From Syntrophaceae bacterium (lineage in GTDB: Bacteria > Desulfobacterota > Syntrophia > Syntrophales > Smithellaceae): DNA of 64,000 bases. The position numbers and the translations under genes were made by a program. The notes under the pieces were generated by a model, which was not told the DNA's origin, searched no databases, and saw only the letters and a list, made by a program, of their open reading frames with translations. This document shows, piece by piece, positions 38,515-48,806 of the stretch. Where the stretch lies: NCBI GenBank assembly GCA_009773315.1, contig WRPE01000002.1:43014-107013 (forward strand), read 5' to 3'. Numbering within the stretch: the first letter of the stretch is position 1; every line of letters starts with the position of its first letter.

Positions 38515-39195
38515 ATGATTGATCCCAACTCTTTAATTCAGAATGCGAAATCCCGCGGCCAAGGGGCCTTGAATGAATATGATTCCAAGTTGGTTCTTGC
38601 CGCTTTTGGTATCCCCGTATGCCGGGAGGTTCTGGCATCTTCAGCGGATGCCGCGGTTGCGGAATCTCTCAAGATGGGATTCCCCGTTGTTCTTAAGGCA
38701 TCGGGAGAGAAACTGGCGCACAAAACTGAAGCCGGCGGCGTTGTATTAAATGTGAAGAATGAAGAGGAGATCCTATCCGAAGGCCGGCGGCTTCTGGCGA
38801 TTCCGGGATGTGAGTCCCTGTCCGTGCAGGAGATGATTGTGGGCGCCCGGGAACTCGTCTGTGGCCTGACTCGCGACCCCTCATTCGGACCGGCGGTGAT
38901 GTTCGGTCTTGGGGGAATTTTAACCGAGACTCTCAAAGACACCGTTTTTCGGATTGCTCCTCTCACCCTGTACGATGCAAAGGACATGATGTCGGGGATT
39001 CGAGCCCGTGATATTTTAAAGCCCTTTCGTGGAGAAGAGGCGGTCGATACGGAGCTTCTGGCAAAGATTCTCGTGGCGGTGGGAGCAATCGGCCTTCAAT
39101 ACGAATCAATTGCCGAGATCGACATCAATCCCCTCAAGATTCGCCGTGACGGCAAACCCGTTGCAGTGGACGCGCTGATTGTGCTCGCATCCTGA
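38515..39195 (+). CDS. Acyl-CoA synthetase (ADP-forming) ATP-grasp beta subunit
   Basis: 226 aa; GFPVVLKASGEKLAHKTEAGGVVLNVKNEEEI, DPSFGPAVMFGLGGILTETLKD, IAEIDINPL. Confidence 0.9.
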   Translation: MIDPNSLIQNAKSRGQGALNEYDSKLVLAAFGIPVCREVLASSADAAVAESLKMGFPVVLKASGEKLAHKTEAGGVVLNVKNEEEILSEGRRLLAIPGCESLSVQEMIVGARELVCGLTRDPSFGPAVMFGLGGILTETLKDTVFRIAPLTLYDAKDMMSGIRARDILKPFRGEEAVDTELLAKILVAVGAIGLQYESIAEIDINPLKIRRDGKPVAVDALIVLAS

Positions 39196-39473
39196 CACAT
39201 TAATTATCGCAAAGCAGATTAAGATCATTCGGTCGTGGATATCGGTACCGGGATTGCCATGGCGGCCGGGATTCTGGCCAAGAAAACCCATGTCCCTAAT
39301 AGTCATAACAAAATATACAAAAAAGTAATCAGACATTATTCTGTCTAAATATTGCACAAAATTATCTGATGGAGTATGATCTATACGATAAATTATATCA
39401 GGTTTTTTTATGCTGTATAATCATTTCGGGGACGAAAACGCTTGATAAAAAAATAGTTTCTAAGGAGATCACC

Positions 39474-41606
39474 GTGTCCAAGCATGTTCAAATGAAGAAA
39501 TGGAAAGAGGTGGCAGTCAAAGAGTTAAAAGAAAGACCCTTGGAATCCCTCAACTGGGAAACACCGGAAGGTATTGTTATTAAGCCCATCTACACCGCTG
39601 AAGACCTGGAGGGACTGGATACCGTCAACACCCTTTCCGGTCTTGCCCCGTATCTGCGGGGACCGTCGGCCACCATGTATGCCAACCAGCCCTGGACCAT
39701 CCGCCAGTACGCGGGATTTGCCACCGCCAGAGAGTCCAACGAGTTCTACCGGAAAAATCTGGCCGCCGGGCAGACGGGTTTGTCCGTAGCTTTTGATCTG
39801 GCCACACACCGGGGTTACGATTCCGATCATCCCCGCGTCGCGGGTGACGTCGGTAAGGCCGGCGTGGCGATTGATTCCGTCGAGGACATGAAAATCCTTT
39901 TCAATAAGATTCCCCTGGATAAAGTCTCGGTCTCGATGACGATGAACGGTGCGGTGCTGCCTGTTCTTGCCGGATATATCGTGGCTGCAGAGGAGCAGGG
40001 CGTCGAGCAAAAGCTGCTGGCCGGCACCATCCAGAACGACATTCTCAAGGAATTTCTAACCCGCAATACTTATATTTATCCGCCGCGTCCCTCGATGCGG
40101 GTGGTCTCTGATATTATTTCCTACTGCTCAAAAAATATGCCGCGTTACAACACCGTTTCCATCAGCGGTTATCATATCATGGAGGCGGGCGCGGATTCTG
40201 TTTTACAGGCGGCCTTCACATTGGCCGACGGCAAGGAATACATCCGCGCGGCCATTGACGGTGGCCTGAAGATTGATGATTTCGCGCCGAGGCTTTCTTT
40301 CTTCTTCGGTGTGGGCATGAACTTCTTCATGGAGATCGCCATGCTGCGGGCGGCGCGCTATTTGTGGCAAAAAATCGTTGGCGAATTCAACCCGACCAAT
40401 CCGCGGTCTTGTATTCTGCGCACGCATGTGCAGACGTCCGGCTGGAGTCTGACCCAGCAGGATCCCTACAACAACATCATCCGTACCACGCTGGAAGCGC
40501 TTGCAGCGGCGCTTGGCGGTACACAATCGCTGCACACCAACTCCTTTGACGAGGCGGTCAGCCTGCCCACGCCGCTATCCTCAAGGGTCGCCCGCAACAC
40601 GCAGATCATCATTCAGGAGGAGTCGCAGATCTGCCATGTGGTCGATCCCCTCGGCGGTTCCTATTATGTCGAATCTTTAACGGCATCGATTATCCGGGAA
40701 GCCCGGAAAATTATGGATGAGATCGAAGAACTGGGCGGCATGGCGCGCGCCATTGAAACCGGCATGCCGAAACTGCGCATCGAAGAATCCTCCGCCCGCC
40801 GCCAGGCCAGGATCGACCATGGCAAAGACACCATCGTCGGCGTCAACAAATACAAAGTCAAAGAAGAAACACCGATTGAAGTGTTGGATATTCCCGGCAG
40901 CGTCCGCGACGAGCAGATCGCGCGCCTCAAGGATATCAAGGCCAAACGCGACAATGCGGCTGTGCAAAAAGCCCTGGAGAAGATTACAAACATGGCCGAG
41001 CAGGGCGGCAACCTGTTGGCCGCGTCAATTGAAGCGGTAAGACTGAGAGCGACTGTGGGAGAAGTATCCGACGCCATGGAAAAAGTATTCGGCCGCTATG
41101 TCGCGACCACGCGTGTCATTTCCGGCGCTTATTCCTCCGAATATGGCGATAGTGACGTCATTGATGCGCTGCGCGGGCGGACAGAGAAGTTTCTTACGAA
41201 AACAGGCCGCCGTCCCCGGCAATTGGTGACCAAAATGGGGCAGGATGGCCATGACCGGGGGATCAAAGTGGTTGCTACAGCTTATGCGGATATCGGCTTT
41301 GATGTGGATATCAGTCCGATGTTTCAAACCCCGGAAGAAGCGGCCAAAATGGCCATCGAAAACGATGTGCATGTGGTGGGCGTATCGAGCCTTGCCGCGG
41401 GACACAAGACCCTTGTTCCTCAGCTGATAGAAAATTTGAAAAAAATGGGCGGTACGGATATTCTCGTGGTTGTCGGCGGCGTGATTCCCCCCGCGGATTA
41501 TGACTTCCTGTATTCCCGAGGCGTCAAAGGTATCTTCGGACCGGGCACAGCCGTTACCGACTCGGCGGACACAGTGCTTCACTTACTGGAAGAAAAGTAC
41601 CTATAA
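39474..41606 (+). CDS. Methylmalonyl-CoA mutase (single-chain, catalytic + B12 domain); GTG start proposed
   Basis: [97 protein letters not shown] before GTG at 39474. Confidence 0.93.
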   Translation: MSKHVQMKKWKEVAVKELKERPLESLNWETPEGIVIKPIYTAEDLEGLDTVNTLSGLAPYLRGPSATMYANQPWTIRQYAGFATARESNEFYRKNLAAGQTGLSVAFDLATHRGYDSDHPRVAGDVGKAGVAIDSVEDMKILFNKIPLDKVSVSMTMNGAVLPVLAGYIVAAEEQGVEQKLLAGTIQNDILKEFLTRNTYIYPPRPSMRVVSDIISYCSKNMPRYNTVSISGYHIMEAGADSVLQAAFTLADGKEYIRAAIDGGLKIDDFAPRLSFFFGVGMNFFMEIAMLRAARYLWQKIVGEFNPTNPRSCILRTHVQTSGWSLTQQDPYNNIIRTTLEALAAALGGTQSLHTNSFDEAVSLPTPLSSRVARNTQIIIQEESQICHVVDPLGGSYYVESLTASIIREARKIMDEIEELGGMARAIETGMPKLRIEESSARRQARIDHGKDTIVGVNKYKVKEETPIEVLDIPGSVRDEQIARLKDIKAKRDNAAVQKALEKITNMAEQGGNLLAASIEAVRLRATVGEVSDAMEKVFGRYVATTRVISGAYSSEYGDSDVIDALRGRTEKFLTKTGRRPRQLVTKMGQDGHDRGIKVVATAYADIGFDVDISPMFQTPEEAAKMAIENDVHVVGVSSLAAGHKTLVPQLIENLKKMGGTDILVVVGGVIPPADYDFLYSRGVKGIFGPGTAVTDSADTVLHLLEEKYL

Positions 41607-41715
41607 AACAAAGAAGGGAAAGGTCTTGCCATTCCTATATCGATTATTTGTTTATGGATGGAACGATTCCACAGGTTTGTCCCTTCCTGGTTTATGACTA
41701 AATAAGGAGCCAAAA

Positions 41716-42519
41716 ATGCCTTTTATTCAATTGTTGCTTTTAAATATCCCTACCGTCATTCTCGGCATTATTATTGTCTTCCTATATGTTATTGTTTCTA
41801 TTATCGGTTTATATATTGTTCGTGCATTTCATCCTCCACAGAAGTTCAAACTCCATAATGACGTGGCCGGATTCATTTTCGCAACTCTTGGCGTTATCTA
41901 TGCAGTAATGCTAGCTTTTTTAGTAATCGCAACATGGCAGAATTATGATGAGGCGGAGAAAAACGTGACCAGAGAAGCTAATTACATTGCGTCTGTTTAC
42001 AGGGATACCAGACCACTGCCGGCCTCCTTCCGCAATGAACTGAAAAAAGATCTGATAGATTATGTAAATTTTATAATAAATGATGAGTGGCAGATCATGT
42101 CCAAGGGAGAGAGAAGTCAGAATGTCCAGCAGTCTCAGGATGAAATATGGCGCCTTTTCAGCAGCTATATACCCAAAAATGAGACACAAAAAATCTTCTT
42201 TGCGGAGTCTGTTAGAAAATTGAATGAATCATTTGAAATGAGGCGGATGCGCCTTCTTGAGGCTAATTCGGGAATTCATCCCATTCTTTATTTTGTTCTA
42301 ATTATTGGAGGTATCATCACTGTCTCGTTTATGCTGTTCTTTGGAACGGAAAACTTCGTTCCACAGCTCATCATGACATCGATGCTGGCGGCGATGATAG
42401 CTATTGCCCTCTTTACGGTCATCGCTCTCGACTATCCTTTTATAGGCGACATCAGCATCAAAGCGGATGTTTTCAGAAATGTCTTGAAAACCCTCATGAG
42501 TTCGACAGAGGCACTTTAA
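41716..42519 (+). CDS. DUF4239 (bestrophin-like) membrane protein
   Basis: 267 aa; LHNDVAGFIFATLGVIYAVMLAFLVIATWQNYDEAEKNVTREANYIASVYRD, LDYPFIGDISIKADVF. Confidence 0.85.
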   Translation: MPFIQLLLLNIPTVILGIIIVFLYVIVSIIGLYIVRAFHPPQKFKLHNDVAGFIFATLGVIYAVMLAFLVIATWQNYDEAEKNVTREANYIASVYRDTRPLPASFRNELKKDLIDYVNFIINDEWQIMSKGERSQNVQQSQDEIWRLFSSYIPKNETQKIFFAESVRKLNESFEMRRMRLLEANSGIHPILYFVLIIGGIITVSFMLFFGTENFVPQLIMTSMLAAMIAIALFTVIALDYPFIGDISIKADVFRNVLKTLMSSTEAL

Positions 42520-42542
42520 ATCATAAACGAAAGGAACTGATT

Positions 42543-42659
42543 ATGAAATCATTTTATCGCATCACCAATTATTACAGCCAAGATGAGTTTTTATCAGCAA
42601 TCGCGAGTGCGGATTCTTATACCAAGCGAAGTGCATGGGTGGATGAGAACATTAAATAA
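42543..42659 (+). CDS. Small hypothetical ORF (38 aa)
   Basis: MKSFYRITNYYSQDEFLSAIASADSYTKRSAWVDENIK*, preceded by GAAAGGAAC. Confidence 0.3.
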   Translation: MKSFYRITNYYSQDEFLSAIASADSYTKRSAWVDENIK

Positions 42660-42698
42660 GACTTCTGCATAGATTTGAAATCGTCCGCGGGATAAATT

Positions 42699-43559
42699 TC
42701 AGGGCAGCTTGACAATGAATTCTTTGACAATCGCGGCAATTTCCGCCGGTTTTTGCATGGGAATTAAATGTCCGGCTTCAGCAACCGACCCGTATTTTCC
42801 CTGCGGCAGGAGTGAAACAGCTTTTTTTATATCCACCAGACCTATGTTAGGGCTTTTTTCTCCTTCAATCATCAGCACGGGACATTCGATCTTTGTGAGA
42901 AGCGGCCAGGGGTCACGGCTCCAGCCGCCCATGAACATGGCGGCCTCGCTTTCCGGTGTGCAAGTCAGGCGCATATCGCCTGCCTGCTGCTTTTCCATAC
43001 CATGCTGCATATAAAGATTCAGGACTTCTTCGTCCCAGTCCGAAAAGAATGAACGCGATTTCAAATAGGCCATGGCTTCAGTTTCACTTTGCCAGTGATT
43101 AACCCGTTTAATCGACTTGGAGGCCAGCGGATGGTCTTTCAGGCTGATTTCCGTTTTATAAAATTCATCCGGCAGCAAGATCGGCTCTATGAGGATCATG
43201 CCGCGAGGCTTTAAGCCATAAGCGGAAACGGCAATCGTCAACACCGTCGAGCCCATCGAATGCCCGACCAGTATGGGTTCTTCAATTTTCTGCCCGTGGC
43301 AGAAGGTGGAAAGGTCCTGGGCGATCACATCCCAGCTCAAGCCGCCTTTTTCCGGCTCACACGAGCGATAGTTGCAAATGTACGGCGCCCATACTGAATA
43401 TTGAGGAATAAATTCTTCGATGATCGGATGCCACAGCCAAGGCAGAAATCCGGTGGCATGCGCGAAAAGAATATGACGGGGGCCACCCTCATAATAAAGA
43501 TAGGGCAACTCAGCGCCGCCCACATCTTGCATCTTTAATTCAGGTATTTCCTTTTTCAT
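42699..43559 (-). CDS. Alpha/beta hydrolase
   Basis: ILFAHATGFLPWLWHPIIEEF, EPILVGHSMGSTVLTIAVSAYG, AEAGHLIPMQKPAEIAAIVKEFI. Confidence 0.9.
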   Translation of the reverse strand: MKKEIPELKMQDVGGAELPYLYYEGGPRHILFAHATGFLPWLWHPIIEEFIPQYSVWAPYICNYRSCEPEKGGLSWDVIAQDLSTFCHGQKIEEPILVGHSMGSTVLTIAVSAYGLKPRGMILIEPILLPDEFYKTEISLKDHPLASKSIKRVNHWQSETEAMAYLKSRSFFSDWDEEVLNLYMQHGMEKQQAGDMRLTCTPESEAAMFMGGWSRDPWPLLTKIECPVLMIEGEKSPNIGLVDIKKAVSLLPQGKYGSVAEAGHLIPMQKPAEIAAIVKEFIVKLP

Positions 43560-43597
43560 ATTAAACAGTCCCTCGGTTTAAACACCGATACTTTCCG

Positions 43598-44152
43598 TCA
43601 GAAAACAAAAACGGCGGCGGCAACCACCGTGGTATAATTATTATCCATGCAGATTTTTGACTGGGTCACATTTAGCGTCCGGACAATTTTGCCGCTGATT
43701 TTAAAAATTTCTTTTTTTTCGTCCCAACTTTCATCGACATTGAAATCAATTCCCAGCGTGGATGCCAGCATGGCCGCGGCCAGATCTTCGGCATGATCGC
43801 CGGTTTGTTTTTCCGTCATGCCGTAGGCATGATGCTCGCTGATATAACCATACGATGACTTATCCGCGGGGATCGCGCAGCCGACCGACGCGGCCAAGAG
43901 CCGTTTGGGTTCATTGCTGCAACAGCGGCTCATCACGCAGTAGGTAATGGCGCCCGGCACCAGTGATTTGAGACCCTGCGACTTGGGGATCATTTTACAG
44001 CCGGGAGGAAAAATACTGGACACCTGGACTAGATTGCATTTCTCAATACCGGCATTGCGCAAGGCACGCTCAAAGGAATGCAATTCATCCTTGTGCGTGC
44101 CCACGCCTTTGGTAAAAAAAATCTTTTTGGGAACAAAATCCTGCATGGTCAT
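43598..44152 (-). CDS. pdaD: Pyruvoyl-dependent arginine decarboxylase
   Basis: FFTKGVGTHKDELHSFERALRNAGIEKCNLVQVSSIFPPGCKMIPK...; VSSIFPPGC cleavage motif. Confidence 0.9.
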   Translation of the reverse strand: MTMQDFVPKKIFFTKGVGTHKDELHSFERALRNAGIEKCNLVQVSSIFPPGCKMIPKSQGLKSLVPGAITYCVMSRCCSNEPKRLLAASVGCAIPADKSSYGYISEHHAYGMTEKQTGDHAEDLAAAMLASTLGIDFNVDESWDEKKEIFKISGKIVRTLNVTQSKICMDNNYTTVVAAAVFVF

Positions 44153-44219
44153 CTCCTTTTCGCCTGCGCGGGCGGATTAATTCTTCTCAGGGGGAGAACC
44201 TACGCTATCCTCCATCGGT

Positions 44220-44327
44220 CTAAACAAACGCCGTATTGGAGTATAAATATTCCACCTTCTCTTTATGTTTGAGTTCTTCATTGGCGATCGCTTTTTCAAT
44301 GATTGCGTTAAAATTTTCTTTTTTCAT
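44220..44327 (-). CDS. Small ORF (35 aa), possibly N-terminal remnant of a ferritin-like/rubrerythrin protein
   Basis: MKKENFNAIIEKAIANEELKHKEKVEYLYSNTAFV*; weak similarity only. Confidence 0.3.
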   Translation of the reverse strand: MKKENFNAIIEKAIANEELKHKEKVEYLYSNTAFV

Positions 44328-44354
44328 ATTCCGCATCACCTTGCAGATTGTTGA

Positions 44355-44840
44355 TTAATACTCGGTCAGCGTGGCAAGACCGCGCTCACCCACCAGAATG
44401 ATCCGGGTGTGCGTCAGGCGCGTGGAAATAACCTTGGCGGTGGACTGCATGATTTTGAAGCCCAAGGTACAGTCTTCATCCATCATCGCTCGCAGCTTAA
44501 AGGAGTCAAACGCAATCAGCTTGGTATCCTCAAGGCAACGGGCGCCAAGCGTATAGGTGAACGGCTCCACCACAGCCGACCAGCCCATGGATTCCCCCTT
44601 GGTGACCACATCAATCGTCACCTGCATGGGCGGTTTGCCCGGCCCCATGTAGTTATCCATGAACAGGGCAACTTTTCCTTCTTGGAGTAAATAAAGGCAG
44701 CGGGCCGCATCACCGTTGGAATAGAGCTGTGCACCTGCCTGATAGTTTTCCTCATTGGCCAATGACTCCAGCTTAATCAGTTGATCATTGGTAAAATCCT
44801 TCAAAAAGGCAAATTTTTTCAAAACACTGATGGCGATCAT
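44355..44840 (-). CDS. Cyclic nucleotide-binding (Crp-like N-domain) protein
   Basis: FLKDFTNDQLIKLESLANEENYQAGAQLYSNGDAARCLYLLQEGKVALF; no HTH domain. Confidence 0.82.
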   Translation of the reverse strand: MIAISVLKKFAFLKDFTNDQLIKLESLANEENYQAGAQLYSNGDAARCLYLLQEGKVALFMDNYMGPGKPPMQVTIDVVTKGESMGWSAVVEPFTYTLGARCLEDTKLIAFDSFKLRAMMDEDCTLGFKIMQSTAKVISTRLTHTRIILVGERGLATLTEY

Positions 44841-45063
44841 AAGTCTTGCTCCTTTCGTAAATATTGAAGTAGTTTAATATTTTATACCAGCCTTCATTTT
44901 CTTATACTACAAATTTATCAAATGCCCAAGGTGTCATGGTTGTAATTTACACGAAATTCCTTAGAATGCAAAAGAAAATGATTATGAAAAGCACAAACCC
45001 TTTATCTTGCCTGAATTATAAAAAAAGATTATATAAGGTTATCAATTAAAGGATGCCTTTATG

Positions 45064-46416
45064 ATGAATACATTTTTCAGTCTGTCCGTTGTTTTATTAT
45101 TTATTTTATCAGGTTGTCTTGCCGCGCCGGATACCATTCGGGATGTCCGGAAATTACGTCAGGATCATGCTTCTTATTTTACCGACGGCGTCCAAAGCAA
45201 AGAGCCGTTGACTGCGGCAAGTCAAGCACGGATGGAAGAAGATTATAACACCATCTACTTTTCCGTATGGCACCAGAGCAGTCCTTTTCATGCCCTGCCT
45301 GAAAGAGTCCAGCAGGATTTCAGGAAATACACTTTCAAACCCGGCTACGGGGAAAATAAAAAGCTTCATCTACCTTCCTGGGCGAAAAAACTCGAAAGCA
45401 AAGCGTCTTTGAATAACTACCCGAATGCCCTGTCTCGCGGCATCACGACCAGAAATACGAATTTAAGGGAATTGCCAACCAATTCGCCCCACTTTAACAG
45501 CTCCGACGGTGACAGCTCGGCCTGGCCGTTTGATAATTTGCAGCGGTCATCCGTTCCCGCCAATACGCCGATCTTTGTTTGCCAGCTCAGCGCGGACAAG
45601 TCCTGGGCGCTGGTAGAGACTTCCTTTACTTACGGTTGGATTCCGGTTGAAGATTTCGCTTCCGTGGACAACGTATTTGTCAAAACCTGGGAATCAGGAC
45701 GCTATGCGGTGATCATCCGCGATCATACGTCTGTTCTAACCGAAAACGGCCTTTTCCTTGTGCGGGCGTCGGTAGGGCACATTTTCCCTTTAACGAAAAG
45801 TTCAGCGGACCGGATACAAGTGTCGATTGCCGTGGCTGATCAAAACAGACGAGCGGTGATCAGACGCGGTTTTGTCCCGTCGGCTGCGGCTGCGGCAAAG
45901 CCGTTGCGCTTCAATCCTGTCCATGCGGCAAAGATAGCCAATGAAATGATCGGCGAACCCTATGGATGGGGCGGACTTTACGGCAACCGTGACTGTTCTT
46001 CCATGACCCGCGATTTCTTTGCTGTCTTCGGTATCTGGCTGCCGCGGCATTCGGAAGACCAGGTGAAAGAGGCAGGCACTTATATCGACCTTTCCGGCCT
46101 TCGTCCCGAACAAAAAGAAAAAATTATCCGGGAGAGGGGTGTTCCTTACCTCAGTCTTTTGTGGCGCAAAGGCCATGTGATGCTGTATATCGGACAGCAA
46201 GACGGCCGAGCGCTGATTTTTCATAACATCTGGGGTATCCGGACCAAAGATTTGCAAGGACGTGAAGGACGGAAAATCATCGGGCAGGCGGTTATTACCA
46301 CCCTGCAACCGGGGCAGGAGCTGAGAGATATTGATTCGGCGGCCGGCTCTTTGCTTGACAACATTTCCGCCATGAATATTCTGACTCCCGCCAACCAGGA
46401 GAAACCGTCAAAATGA
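45064..46416 (+). CDS. SH3/NlpC-P60 domain lipoprotein/cell-wall hydrolase
   Basis: Lipobox-like LFILSGCLAA; GEPYGWGGLYGNRDCSSMTRDFFAVFGIWLPRHSEDQ; LLWRKGHVMLYIGQ. Confidence 0.85.
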   Translation: MNTFFSLSVVLLFILSGCLAAPDTIRDVRKLRQDHASYFTDGVQSKEPLTAASQARMEEDYNTIYFSVWHQSSPFHALPERVQQDFRKYTFKPGYGENKKLHLPSWAKKLESKASLNNYPNALSRGITTRNTNLRELPTNSPHFNSSDGDSSAWPFDNLQRSSVPANTPIFVCQLSADKSWALVETSFTYGWIPVEDFASVDNVFVKTWESGRYAVIIRDHTSVLTENGLFLVRASVGHIFPLTKSSADRIQVSIAVADQNRRAVIRRGFVPSAAAAAKPLRFNPVHAAKIANEMIGEPYGWGGLYGNRDCSSMTRDFFAVFGIWLPRHSEDQVKEAGTYIDLSGLRPEQKEKIIRERGVPYLSLLWRKGHVMLYIGQQDGRALIFHNIWGIRTKDLQGREGRKIIGQAVITTLQPGQELRDIDSAAGSLLDNISAMNILTPANQEKPSK

Positions 46417-47189
46417 ACAAATATAAGATCGTTCTGGAGTACGACGGTACCAATTACAGCGGCTGGCAGGCGCAGAAAAACGCGAGAAGCATTCAAGGTG
46501 CCCTGGCTGAAGCGGCGCAAAAATTTCTGGACACGCCGGTGGAAATTCAGGGGGCGGGGCGCACCGATGCCGGTGTGCACGCACTGGGGCAGGTGGCCCA
46601 TCTGGAAACAAACCGCAAGGTCCATTGCGAAGCCTTGCGCATCGGACTCAACGATCTTCTCCCCGCGGGCATTAATATTTTATCTCTGGAAAACGCTCAC
46701 CCGCGCTTCCACGCCCGCCACTCAGCCGTCAGCCGGAGTTATCTTTATCTGATTGCCTCCCGGCGCACCGCTTTCGGCAAAAAGTATGTCTGGTGGGTTA
46801 AAGACAAGCTTCATGTCGGCAAGATGCGGCAGGCGCTGGCCGTTTTTGAGGGATTTCATGATTTCGAGTCTTTTGCCGACAAGAGAATGGACAAGGATAC
46901 ATCAACCAAGGTTGATATTGAAGGCATCGAGCTTAAAGAATTTAACAACCTGCTGGCCATGCGAATTTCCGGCTCCCACTTTTTGTGGAAAATGGTGAGA
47001 CGCATCGTCGGTATGACCGTCGAAGCCGGACGAGGCAATGTCACAGTCAAAGACCTGGAGCAGATGCTCAAGACCTTTTCCGATGTTCCCGCTCGTTATA
47101 CCGCCCCGCCTTCCGGTCTTTTTCTGGAAAAAGTATTGTACGAAGGCGATCATTTACCGGAAATCCAAACGCCGATTCATTTGTTTTAA
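46413..47189 (+). CDS. truA: tRNA pseudouridine(38-40) synthase
   Basis: LEYDGTNYSGWQAQKNARSIQGALAEA...GAGRTDAGVHALGQVAHL; overlaps previous ORF by ATGA. Confidence 0.95.
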   Translation: MNKYKIVLEYDGTNYSGWQAQKNARSIQGALAEAAQKFLDTPVEIQGAGRTDAGVHALGQVAHLETNRKVHCEALRIGLNDLLPAGINILSLENAHPRFHARHSAVSRSYLYLIASRRTAFGKKYVWWVKDKLHVGKMRQALAVFEGFHDFESFADKRMDKDTSTKVDIEGIELKEFNNLLAMRISGSHFLWKMVRRIVGMTVEAGRGNVTVKDLEQMLKTFSDVPARYTAPPSGLFLEKVLYEGDHLPEIQTPIHLF

Positions 47190-47211
47190 GAAAATTAGAT
47201 CAGGCAGGCCT

Positions 47212-48573
47212 ATGAAGAAGCTCAAGAAAAAAGAACCGACAACCTTAGAGACGCTCAAGGATTTGATCAGCCGTAACCGTGAGTTTGACATTATCGATCT
47301 TTTCTCCGACATGCATCCGGCGGATATCGCCGATCTGATTGATGAGCTCGATGAAGAAGACCGCCTGCATCTTTTTTCCCTGCTCGATGTGGACACGGCC
47401 TCCGGCGTTATTCTGGAGCTTTCGGATACCTCCAGAGAGCAGCTTATCGAAGACCTGTCCAATAAGCAACTCACCGACATTATCGAAGAGATGGAATCGG
47501 ACGACAAGGCGGATATCATTGCCGAGCTCTCTGATGATCAGGCCAAGGCCGTCCTTGAAGCCATCGAACCCGAAGAATCTCAGGACGTCAAAGATCTGCT
47601 GAAATACGCCGAGGATACCGCCGGCGGCATCATGCAGTCGGAACTGGTCTCCGTAAAGAAACAGGCCACCATAAACGACGCCTTCCAGGCGGTTGTGGAC
47701 GCTAAAAACGACATGGAAAACATCCACAGCATTTTTGTCGTGGATGATGAAGACAAACTGATCGGCACCGTTCCTCTGCAAAGCCTGATCACCACAAAGC
47801 GGTTTACCCCCATTGTGGACGTTATTGATGAGGATATTCCCAGTATCAACGCGGATATGGATCAGGAGGACGTAGGGCGTCTTTTTAAAAAATACGATCT
47901 TGTTTCCGTGGGTGTTGTGGACAATGAACAACATCTGCTGGGGCGAATTACCATTGACGATGTTATGGACACCGTACAGGAAGAAACGTCCGAGGATATG
48001 TATCGCATAGCCGGTCTGGGGCAGGACGATTCAATTTTTCACAAAACCATCGACTCTGTAAAAAAACGACTTCCCTGGCTCTACCTTAATCTCCTGACGG
48101 CGCTGACCTCCGTGCTGGTCATTGGTTTTTTCGAGGACACCATTAAACTCATGGTGGCTCTGGTCTTTTTCATGCCTGTTATTGCCGGGCTGGGCGGCAA
48201 TGCAGGGGGCCAGACCCTGGCGCTGATCATTCGCGGTATTGCGCTGGGAGAAGTTACTTTTGAAAATGCAAAACGCGTTCTGTACAGGCAAATTGCCGTT
48301 GGCGTGACCAATGGCCTTGCCGTGGGCATCGTTATCGCTGTTATCGCCTATTTCTGGAAAGGCATCCCCGTTCTGGGTCTGGTCATTGGTCTGGCTATGA
48401 TCATCAGTGTTTTTGTGGGTACGATGGTCGGTGTCTTGATTCCGCTGGCCCTCAAAAGGCTTGATCTTGACCCGGCGCTGGGTTCCAATATTCTGCTGAC
48501 CGCCTTTACAGATGCTTTTGGGTTTTTTTCCTACCTGACCCTGGCCACAATATTCCTCAAATTATTTACCTGA
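47212..48573 (+). CDS. mgtE: Magnesium transporter MgtE
   Basis: DMHPADIADLIDELDEEDRLHLFSLLD, CBS repeats, AGLGGNAGGQTLALIIRGIALGE, GALIPL-like C-terminus. Confidence 0.94.
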   Translation: MKKLKKKEPTTLETLKDLISRNREFDIIDLFSDMHPADIADLIDELDEEDRLHLFSLLDVDTASGVILELSDTSREQLIEDLSNKQLTDIIEEMESDDKADIIAELSDDQAKAVLEAIEPEESQDVKDLLKYAEDTAGGIMQSELVSVKKQATINDAFQAVVDAKNDMENIHSIFVVDDEDKLIGTVPLQSLITTKRFTPIVDVIDEDIPSINADMDQEDVGRLFKKYDLVSVGVVDNEQHLLGRITIDDVMDTVQEETSEDMYRIAGLGQDDSIFHKTIDSVKKRLPWLYLNLLTALTSVLVIGFFEDTIKLMVALVFFMPVIAGLGGNAGGQTLALIIRGIALGEVTFENAKRVLYRQIAVGVTNGLAVGIVIAVIAYFWKGIPVLGLVIGLAMIISVFVGTMVGVLIPLALKRLDLDPALGSNILLTAFTDAFGFFSYLTLATIFLKLFT

Positions 48574-48745
48574 TATCCGGCTGTCCATCTGGTGGGCATG
48601 TGTGGCACAGAATGCTTTCTGGAGAAAATACCGTCAACATTTTAGTTTCCCCTTCTTTAAAATAGCACAAAATTGTTCTATATTGTCATTGCGCTTATTC
48701 GCAAATAGTATAGGCATATCAATAGCTAATATATCTTAATCGCTT

Positions 48746-48761
48746 TGGCACTATCCTTGCT
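48746..48761 (+). promoter_or_regulatory. Sigma54 (RpoN) promoter for amtB-glnK
   Basis: TGGCAC-TATCC-TTGCT, matching TGGCAC-N5-TTGCW; about 45 bp upstream of amtB start. Confidence 0.88.
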
Positions 48762-48806
48762 GTAAGAGAATCCGAAAGAAAAAACTTTTTAAAGGAGGTA
48801 CTTATT

